Below, piece by piece: positions 37,329-44,199 of a stretch of DNA of 44,199 nucleotides. Numbering within the stretch: position 1 is the stretch's first letter; every line of letters begins with the position of its first letter. The stretch is taken from assembly GCA_001949185.1 (NCBI GenBank), contig BDGG01000015.1, positions 1,251,422 to 1,295,620 on the forward strand, in the 5' to 3' direction. The stretch is from Ramazzottius varieornatus (taxonomy: Eukaryota; Tardigrada; Eutardigrada; Parachela; Ramazzottiidae). The notes beneath the pieces are model-generated. The model searched no databases. It had not been told where the DNA came from and saw only the letters and a list, made by a program, of their open reading frames with translations. The position numbers were made by a program, and so were the translations under genes.

Positions 37329-37560
37329 AGGTCGGGATCGCAACAGGGAGGGGAGCACTCTCGTACAGAGAAATTTCTGCGCCGCTGCCTTGATCCCTTC
37401 CTAGAGAAAATCTTGAGCGATCTTCCGACTTCGGAAATCGTTTTGCATGTTTTGATTGACAGGATTTGCTCTTGGTCATCCCGCCATCGGGGATGTTTTT
37501 CTTGATTGTCCGCACGCTACAGACCAACCCGCCCACCGTGGTCTTTTGACTCTGACGTCA
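37329..37560 (+). repeat. Left terminal inverted repeat of the 2.8-kb transposon
   Basis: Starts AGGTCGGGATCGCAACAGGG directly after TA and ends at TCTGACGTCA. It pairs with 39927-40158. Confidence 0.9.
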
Positions 37561-37890
37561 GTAGGCAAAAAATGAAATCTGTTGCGTGCGTGAAATGTAA
37601 AAGGTACCGGCACAGACGATATTCTTATCGGCCCTCTGGCATCTGACCTTCATGCTGCACGTTGGAAAACGATAGAGTCGAGACAACTTTTTTGTTGTCT
37701 TCTCCTATCACGGCAGGAAAGTATGAAGAGTCAGCCAGGAAAAAACTGGAGAAAGAGCTTCCATCAAACACAAGCGAAAACCGTCTCTTCAGTTTTCAAA
37801 TGCACCACAGTATTCTACAATAGCGTATACCCTAGTCTGATAAAAGTAACAGGAAGCTGAGAGACGTCTTCCAGTTCTTCTCTATATCTC

Positions 37891-39802
37891 GTGGATGTAA
37901 GGCATATTGCTCATTTATGGAAAGTGCTGGGTCAGTCGTTTTTTGGGTCGAATAAATATACTCTGACCACTCTGGCAGGTCGTCGTAAGGCAAGCGCGCA
38001 TCTGTGCCAGCGAAGTCCACGCACCATCCAGAACATCAATACGAACTGGGATTTGATAACTGGTCCACCGAGCGGAACTGCAGTCGAGAGCAACACCGTT
38101 CCGGAAGATGACGTAAATGAAACCTTGGACCCGGTTGTCGAGGCGGAAGAAATGGAGGGTGTCGCGGGCGTCGGTCGGCACTTGTTGAAGGAGTCGGAAT
38201 ACGGGAAAATTCGTGCGATCATTCACCGGGAGTACAAGAGTAAGATACACATCACGGTGGAATCTCTACTGCCATTGAAGGAGGACGAAGTCGGTGTTAA
38301 GGTGTCGAAATCCACGATGTATCGTGTGTTACGTCGAATGGGCTTCCGATATCGGGATCGGTTCACTAAACACCTGTTTGGTGACCCAAGCCTCAAAGTC
38401 AGGCGTATCCGTTACATCCGAGCGGTTCGTCAGTTTCGACAAAAGAATGCCCTGATTGCCTTCCTGGATGAGACTTGGTTAAACGAGAACTACCAGTTTC
38501 GCAAGAGTTGGATCGAACTCGACAAAGACAAATCCACCGGCACAGCCGAAATCCAGTGCAAGGACTGCGGACAGTCGCATCCAAGTGGATCGGGAAAGCG
38601 TCTGGTCATTTTCGACGTGGTGACGGACAGGGGATTCGTTCCTGGATGACTTATCTGGGACTTATCTGGTGGACTTATCTGGGAAGCCTCAAAGCACACT
38701 GGGGACTACCACGGGAATTTCAACTACCAAAACTACGAGAAGTAAGCCAGTCTGTCAAATCAATCAATCAATCAAATGTTGTATGATCTGTTTTGATGGT
38801 CTTTTCATTCGGAAGAGATTTGCTCGTTGCACCAGGTAAATCGAGTGGCTTGATTTCGAGAAAAGTAAAAAAAGTGGGTCAAAATTGAGTGTTTTGAGTA
38901 CATCTCGCAAACCATTGGTTGGATCTTTCCGGTCCGAGCAGACCAAATGAGGATGTCGACTGGGTCTTTCTGATTGTGAAAGAATTTGTGATGAAACTCT
39001 TACCGTGACGTAATGCCAATGCTTCAAGTTTTCGATGACGTCATGATAAATTTTGGCTGTTATGGTTTTAGATTCATGAAGGAGGTGGTGTTTCCCCGTT
39101 TGAAGGAATTTGCTCGGCTCCACGGATATGACACGGTTGTGATCGTGCTGTATAACGCAAGTTATCGTTCCCGCTTGATGCCACAGTTCAGAAGACCCAA
39201 GAGAGTGAAGAAAGAAATCCAGCAGTGGCTGACTGACCATAGGATCGAGTTCGGTGCGCGGGAAATGGTGGCCGAGCTGTGGCAGAAGGTGACGGACTTT
39301 CTGAAAAATCACGTGGGCGACAGGTACTACATGGATGACTATTTGAAGACCGAAGAAGGCATCGAGACAGTTCGTCTGCCGCCCGACCACTGTGACTTCA
39401 ACCCGATTGAGAATGCTGGGCCCGCCGCAAAGGGTATGTCGCCAAGCAAAACACCACCAGAAAGCTGCCTGACCAGATCAAGCTGTGGGAAGAATCTGCT
39501 GATATCTTCAAGCCAGAAGACTTCCCCAAGCTCTTCGCCCATTGCATCAACTTGAGGATGACTACTGGGATATCGATACAAAGGAAGACCGCATTGAGGC
39601 AGTTGGTGACGAGCAAGCCGATGAGGACATTGCTGAAGAGGGCGGAGACCTGGAGCCCCTGGATCAAGATCTTGACGATGACAATGACCTAGCTTTGCTT
39701 CCGTTTTGGTGTCTTTACCGTGTCCCGCTTGATTACGAAATTCGTCCCACGCCCGTAATACTTTGTAGATTCAAAGAAAATAATCATCCCCCATTACCAT
39801 AA
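37891..39802 (+). pseudogene. Decayed DDE transposase of the 2.8-kb transposon
   Basis: The first part (37891-38649) has a helix-turn-helix region (SKSTMYRVLRRMGFRYRDR) and the first catalytic block LDETWLN, with Asp at 38467-38469. The second part (39013 on) carries the block IVLYNASYRS, where the family has Asp in place of Tyr: codon TAT at 39151-39153 stands for an expected GAT. The third block HCDFNPIEN is present, with Glu at 39409-39411. The frame breaks near 39415 (right after PIENA) and near 39545, where the acidic tail (EDDYWDIDTKEDRIE) continues in another frame. The parts are also separated at 38650-39012; a donor-like GAGAA|gtaagc near 38740 leaves an intron possible there. With a lost catalytic residue and two frameshifts, the copy should be inactive. 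Confidence 0.85.
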
Positions 39803-39926
39803 ATTAGCCGAACCCTTATTACAACGTAGAACTTTTCCTGTAAAGACTGGGGACGGCTTGGGCGCTTGCTGTGGTACCCGATGTAAAACGCGGAAGTATG
39901 GGACAAAACTTTCAAAACAGGTTGAT

Positions 39927-40158
39927 TGACGTCAGAGTCCAAAGTCCACGGTGGGCGGGTTGGTCTGTAGCGTGCGGACAATCAAGAAAAATATCCCCGA
40001 TGGCGGGATGACCAAGAGCAAATCCTGTCAATCAAAACAGGCAAAACGATTTCCGAAGTCGGAAGATCGCGCAAGATTTTCTCTAGGAAGGGATCTGGGC
40101 AGCGGCTCAGAAATTTCTCTGTACGAGAGTGCTCCCCTCCCTGTTGTGATCCCGACCT
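39927..40158 (-). repeat. Right terminal inverted repeat of the 2.8-kb transposon
   Basis: Reverse complement of the left repeat; ends GATCCCGACCT before TA at 40159-40160. Confidence 0.9.
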
Positions 40159-40573
40159 TAGGTCTCGCAGCCTTATACACCTCTTTCTCGGTATCTGTTT
40201 CTCACGTCATCTGTCTTTCGCTCATTCACACTAGCACAGAGCACAAAAGCCACATCCAACAGCTGTAAGTCTAATTGCTTCTGCAATCATCCATCCGTAT
40301 ACAACTGGACGACGGGTATTCACTAGGCACACAGGCGATGGGATTTATGATCTGGGAACATCGAATCGCATTCCGATTCACCGACCACACGACAAAGGCC
40401 TTGCTATATGCGCGATACACTACTTGGACGTTGCGTTGATCACCCAACGGTTAGGCTTTCTGAACGCGTAATCTGTGACGGACTGGGAAACATCACCAAC
40501 TCTCGTATGACTCCACAAAGCGAAAGTTTTCATTCGAAAAATCTACCCCACATAAAAGTAAGTGCAGTATACC

Positions 40574-40675
40574 GGCTGTACCTATACCGGGTCGGACCGT
40601 ATACGAAGTCGTGCCGTAGACAGGGTTGTGCTGCGTAAAGGGTGGTGCCGTGAACAAGGCCGTGCCACAACGAAA
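40574..40675 (+). repeat. 17-bp minisatellite, locus 2 (6 units)
   Basis: Six contiguous 17-base units start at 40574, 40591, 40608, 40625, 40642 and 40659; the clearest is GTCGTGCCGTAGACAGG. Units have diverged but keep exact 17-base spacing. Locus 1 at 35677 shares the GTGCCGTATACAG core in the same orientation. Confidence 0.7.
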
Positions 40676-42135
40676 AGTGAAAGAGAAGAGAGCGTAGGCA
40701 GTTACTCAATCCCTTATCCGACATCAATGGCCTCTTACAAGCATTCCAATTGTCCCATAACTCTCCTTTTTTATTTATGTGGTCAGAAATGTGCGATAAG
40801 AAAGTCTTCTAATCGAAGTTAGCAGCAAGACGATTGCCAGCGAGTTAGCACAGCAAAATGGACATGGGAATTAAAATGAAATGTGCAGTGAGAAGGAAAG
40901 ACAGGCACAGTGCTGCGCGAGTATTAGGTGTCTGTGTTGCTAGGAAGGTATTTCCGTCAGGCAGCGGGGGAGTTGTTACCACTGTCTTGCTGTAGCTTCC
41001 TTCCCCTTCTGCCTCCTTGGCATACCTCAGCTGAGGCTGACTGGTCATTTTACAGGGACATGCCCCCACTGTAACCTTAAGCTGCCTGAACGAAGCACAG
41101 CTGACCAGTGGAAAGTGGACCTTTGTGCCTGTTTAGACAGTGATTGACAACATGATAGCCTGAAATTCTGACTCCGATTCCGAATGGAAACTGAGTGCGG
41201 CTGCAGAAGCCAAGCTTGTATACGGGGTACACAGCTTGGTTTAACGAACTGGGAAACGACGGGGCTAAAACGGCCAAATTTGACGGTTTTGGAATTCCGA
41301 TACAACAATTCAAATTACAAATTTCAGGTTTCGGCATTTCGATATTAACCGGAATTGAATCGGAATTCAGACACGAGATGAAATTTTCATACGTAAGTGA
41401 AATTCAGGATCTTGGTAATTCGAATAAAAACCATCATTAATAAACGCGCGAAATGCAAGCGGATATATCATCTTCTTATAGCTCACTGTCAATGCTTTAT
41501 CCAGTAATTGACGGTGCGTTAGTCCACGTTGCACACCCTTGCAAGATGATGCACACGGACTGTAGTGTTACGCGATGGAGCTGCAGTTCGTCCCCATACA
41601 CGCAACCATCACTCGACGGGCCTTGCTAGATCTGTTTTTGAACTGGAGTTCCAGTTTACGCCTTTGCAAGGTACGGCGGCTCCTTCGAAAGCGTAACAGT
41701 CTGTCGGCAGTCATCCGGATACTTCGCGCACGATATGTTTTAAGCGAAAAACCAGATGGCTATTCCAGACGCTTGTCCACATTCCAAACCACGCGTCGTA
41801 CCGAACAAAAATGCCAATTTTACGAAAAGTGAAATCAAAAATAATTATCGCAATAATTCGAATATTTTAAATGTGTGTCGAAAGCCGTATTCGAATTAGT
41901 CGTAATTGGTCATCCAGCCAAGACGAGGTACCTGCAATTCAAATTACTTATGTGCGAGGGATTTCGACTAATCGTAATTGCAATTCGAATTGAAAAAATC
42001 GTATCGGAACGACACTGGCTGTAGGCTGTACTCCACCTTGCGGGAAGGTGGGACACACGATCAAGCGCTTGATTGATTGCGTTATGCGAATATCGAGGTG
42101 GAGCGAATGTCCGTTACGTCATCGACCATACCACC

Positions 42136-42174
42136 AGAACAGAACAGAACAGAACAAAACAGAATAGAGCAAAA
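42136..42174. repeat. AGAAC pentamer microsatellite
   Basis: Consecutive AGAAC units decay into AAAAC and AGAAT at the right side. It lies upstream of the RNF4-like gene. Confidence 0.75.
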
Positions 42175-42460
42175 CTGTAGCGCTAATACGATTAGAGTGT
42201 TTCTGCAGATGATCGTAAAATTCAGATCGTTGCTCGATCCCCTAGCGTCGGCGTAACTGCCGATGGGCGTTCTTCACGCATTTACGGCGGCTGCTGAGTC
42301 AACGCGCATTTTGGCAGGCCGTTGTTTGCAGACGGCGAAGCACTGCTGCTCTACAGTGCTCTATTTTCGTTCTATTTTTCCCGAGGTCCAGCGTTAGTCT
42401 TCCCAGTTCTGAACTAGTTTACGTCCTTTACTGAATTGTCTTCGAGGAATCTCGTTCCAT

Positions 42461-42687
42461 TCCGTGGAGGTAAGTGAATCTCAGATCTTACGGTTCAGGA
42501 AGACTTGTAAACGGTTTGGTCTGACTGCAGGTTGCACTGATTGGCCGCTTCCACTGCGGCTTGACTGAGCTAACAAAACACTGTCTATCTCTTCAGGGAT
42601 TGCTGATGGTTGCTCGGAACAAGATCTGCTTTATCGTGGTCTGCTGTATTGGTTGAGATAGTAACAGCTGCCAATCTGGAAGCGAAG
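42461..42687 (+). promoter_or_regulatory. 5' UTR intron and upstream ORF of the RNF4-like gene
   Basis: A donor (CCGTGGAG|gtaagt, exon end 42469) and an acceptor (ctcttcag, exon start 42597) indicate a 5' UTR intron. An upstream ORF of 16 codons (42606-42656, MVARNKICF...) ends before the main ATG at 42688 and might lower its translation. Confidence 0.45.
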
Positions 42688-43747
42688 ATGCCTAGAACTT
42701 CTTCTGCTGCTCCTGTTCCGGCTACGACGGGAGCTGAACAAGCCAGTCAATCTAGCGATACTCCCGTTATAATACTAGAGGCTGACTCTCCAGTACTGAA
42801 CTCAAAGACTTCTCGAGAAGAATGGCGTGCTCGTCACAGAAAGCAACCTGGTCAGGCGATCGCTTCGACCTCAGGTACGTGGTAAAGCTCCCATCAGATA
42901 GCCAGACTTTCGTTCTTCTACCGTCATCTCTTTTACTGCAGACTTCCAGTATGTTTCCTTCTTCAGGTGCCACCGCAACTCGACCAAAAACGCGATCTCA
43001 ATCCAGCACCGAGGCTGCTCTAAATGACAAGCACACTGGTACTTTGATGATCATTTCTGTGCGAAACAAATTTGGGAAGACTAGGATTTTCAAATTATTG
43101 TTTTTTTTCTAACGCAAGCCAATTTGCAAAAGCATAAAGAGGCTCGGTAGAACCAGACACAAGATTGCTAATTGGTGCCGTTGTTGTGGTTCTCACCGTG
43201 CTTCGTTTTTAGCGTCTGTCGAAATCATTGAAATTCCTGACTCTCCTGAGGAAGTGGTTTCAGTTTCCGTGCTCAAGGTACGAATTATTATGGTCGGCAC
43301 CTTATTGTGGATAGTAACAGCGTTCCCGGCAAACAGACGGTTTTTTTCAATGTTTCCAGACTTCGTCGAAAAAGCGTCCGCAGCAAGAAGCTAGTAAGCC
43401 ACAACCTGTTCCAGCACAACCAGCTATTCCCGAAGCTGTTTACAAGTGCCCTGTTTGCCTGGATTCCAATCGTGAGGTGTGGACCGCAGAATCCTGCCTT
43501 AGTTCCCTCCCCAATTCAGATTTTCTTTCATTAGCGAATCCCAGATTGATGGTGGAACCAAGTACTCTCTCATTGGCTTCCTTGAAGATTCGTTTTATTT
43601 CTGCAGCTGAAAGCAAAGGGGATCGGACTAATGTCCATTGTCTGCGGCCACATTCTATGCATGGACTGCGCCAAGGAAATAAAGACGGAGTGCCCTACTT
43701 GCCGAAAGAAGTTCAAGAAGGGGCAGATCCACCCGCTCTTCATCTGA
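42688..43747 (+). CDS. RNF4: RNF4-like SUMO-targeted ubiquitin ligase, 5 coding exons, 193 aa
   Basis: RNF4-type E3 ligases bind poly-SUMO chains through SUMO-interacting motifs (SIMs) and ubiquitinate the modified proteins in the nucleus. Exons: 42688-42874, 42967-43038, 43213-43277, 43360-43476, 43607-43747; total 582 nt with consistent phases. Hydrophobic SIM-like cores are VIIL (27-30, followed by EADSP), IIEI (91-94, followed by PDSPEE) and VVSVSV (101-106). The C3HC4 RING uses C138, C141, C160, H162, C165, C168, C176 and C179 (YKCPVCLDS, VCGHILCMDC, CPTCRKKF), and the protein ends GQIHPLFI, like the conserved C-terminal IHPIYI-type tail of RNF4 that supports RING dimer activity. Length is nearly that of human RNF4 (190 aa). 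The linker (43-85) is basic and polar. Nothing appears broken. Confidence 0.88.
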
Positions 43748-44199
43748 ACTGTTCCTGTACGTAACTTCGGACTCAAGAGCGTTGGTTTCCCAGTCTTGGG
43801 AAATACTTGTTTGTCCTGGCTTCCGGACCGCAGAAACGCTTTTTTGCGTTCGGGGATCTTGTTGACCAATTTAGTTGCTGTCGCTGGCGACAAAGACAGT
43901 CTCCTTGTCATTACTCTCACTGGTCCATACACTCGCCGACTCATTATTTTCACCGGCTAGGATAATTTTTATCCATCAGTTTATCTTTTGGAAAGTTTCC
44001 ATTTTTGATGACTAATTGATTAACCAGTTCGTTATCTGTGGTCTTTCAGTTCCGGGTTTCGGAGGTGGCTAGAGAGGTTACAGAACCAGGGGCGGATTGA
44101 CGCCTCGAGGATTCCCAAGGCCGATCAGCCTCTAACGAGGGGCTTGGCACTGTCCTCCCGTCTTAATTCTGAAACTGTGACGGTAGAAAGGTAGAAGAG
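43748..44199. other. 3' flank of the RNF4-like gene to the window end
   Basis: No further exon is recognised. Around 44090 the word CAGGGGCGGATTGACGCC looks like the end of a hAT-type transposon, but no partner end is in the window. Confidence 0.3.

Larger units (their letters stand above)
37329..40158. mobile_element. 2830-bp Tc1/mariner-IS630-type transposon with 232-bp terminal inverted repeats
   Basis: Left repeat 37329-37560 and right repeat 39927-40158 are inverted copies of exactly equal length, beginning AGGTCGGGATC. They differ at scattered positions. TA flanks both ends (37327-37328 and 40159-40160), the target duplication of this superfamily. The interior holds one damaged transposase gene reading left to right. 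Long repeats of this kind are known in some Tc1/mariner lineages. The repeats have short ORFs (MGGLVCSVRTIKKNIPDGG...) that merely reflect the repeat. Confidence 0.9.
40161..42460. other. Gene-free repeat-rich stretch before the RNF4-like gene
   Basis: No conserved coding sequence is seen. It includes a 17-bp minisatellite (40574-40675), an AT-rich region of repeated AATTCGAATT/TAATCGTAATTG words (about 41280-41440 and 41840-42010) that looks like worn MITE sequence, and an AGAAC pentamer array (42136-42174). The RNF4-like promoter probably lies near 42200-42460. Confidence 0.4.

Noticed and set aside
37318-37536. 72-codon ORF repeated at 39951-40268
   Set aside because: It falls within the transposon's terminal inverted repeats and only mirrors them.
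43570-43953. 127-codon minus-strand ORF at the right edge
   Set aside because: Half of it is antisense to the RNF4-like RING exon; the rest shows no family pattern.
44088-44199. Possible hAT transposon end (CAGGGGCGGATTGACGCC)
   Set aside because: Only one end is in the window and there is no target duplication to test, so it is not listed as an element.

Overview
The window is nuclear DNA from an animal. Its genes are split by short GT..AG introns, and the five conserved proteins (SLC30A9, SHANK, USP6NL/RN-tre, QSOX and an RNF4-like RING protein) belong to animal families; SHANK in particular is a postsynaptic scaffold. The compact genes and many small DNA transposons suit a small invertebrate, possibly a tardigrade or other ecdysozoan, but I cannot name the species from sequence alone. 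No rRNA gene, convincing tRNA gene, CRISPR array or prokaryotic feature was seen.

Layout. 323-3422 (+): a 13-exon SLC30A9 (mitochondrial zinc transporter) of 555 residues. 4017-20252 (-): a 14-exon SHANK gene, convergent with SLC30A9, with an N-terminal SPN domain, ankyrin repeats, PDZ and a long proline/serine/glutamine-rich tail; no SH3 or SAM domain could be found. Its first intron is 7.1 kb and holds a 928-bp TA-flanked transposable element and a possible small two-exon gene on the other strand. 20253-28700: a gene-poor stretch with two inverted-repeat elements, some candidate exons of an unknown minus-strand gene, and the first copy of a CGATA-rich MITE interrupted by a second MITE. 29375-31810 (+): RN-tre-like TBC Rab-GAP. 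32342-34600 (-): QSOX sulfhydryl oxidase, convergent with it. 34601-42460: repeat-rich block with 17-bp minisatellites, the second CGATA-rich MITE in inverted orientation, and a 2.83-kb decayed Tc1/mariner-IS630-type transposon with 232-bp terminal inverted repeats. 42688-43747 (+): a five-exon gene for a 193-residue RNF4-type SUMO-targeted ubiquitin ligase.

The genes do not form a pathway and appear to be unrelated neighbours. All splice models were built by hand: each junction was chosen for GT/AG dinucleotides, conserved reading phase and agreement with the known protein family. In every complete model the exon lengths sum to a multiple of three. The most notable observations are the nested MITE with its empty site kept in the sister copy, the inverted MITE pair bracketing two genes, the SHANK gene lacking SAM, the compact RNF4-like protein with three SUMO-interacting motifs, and a shared 17-bp minisatellite family.
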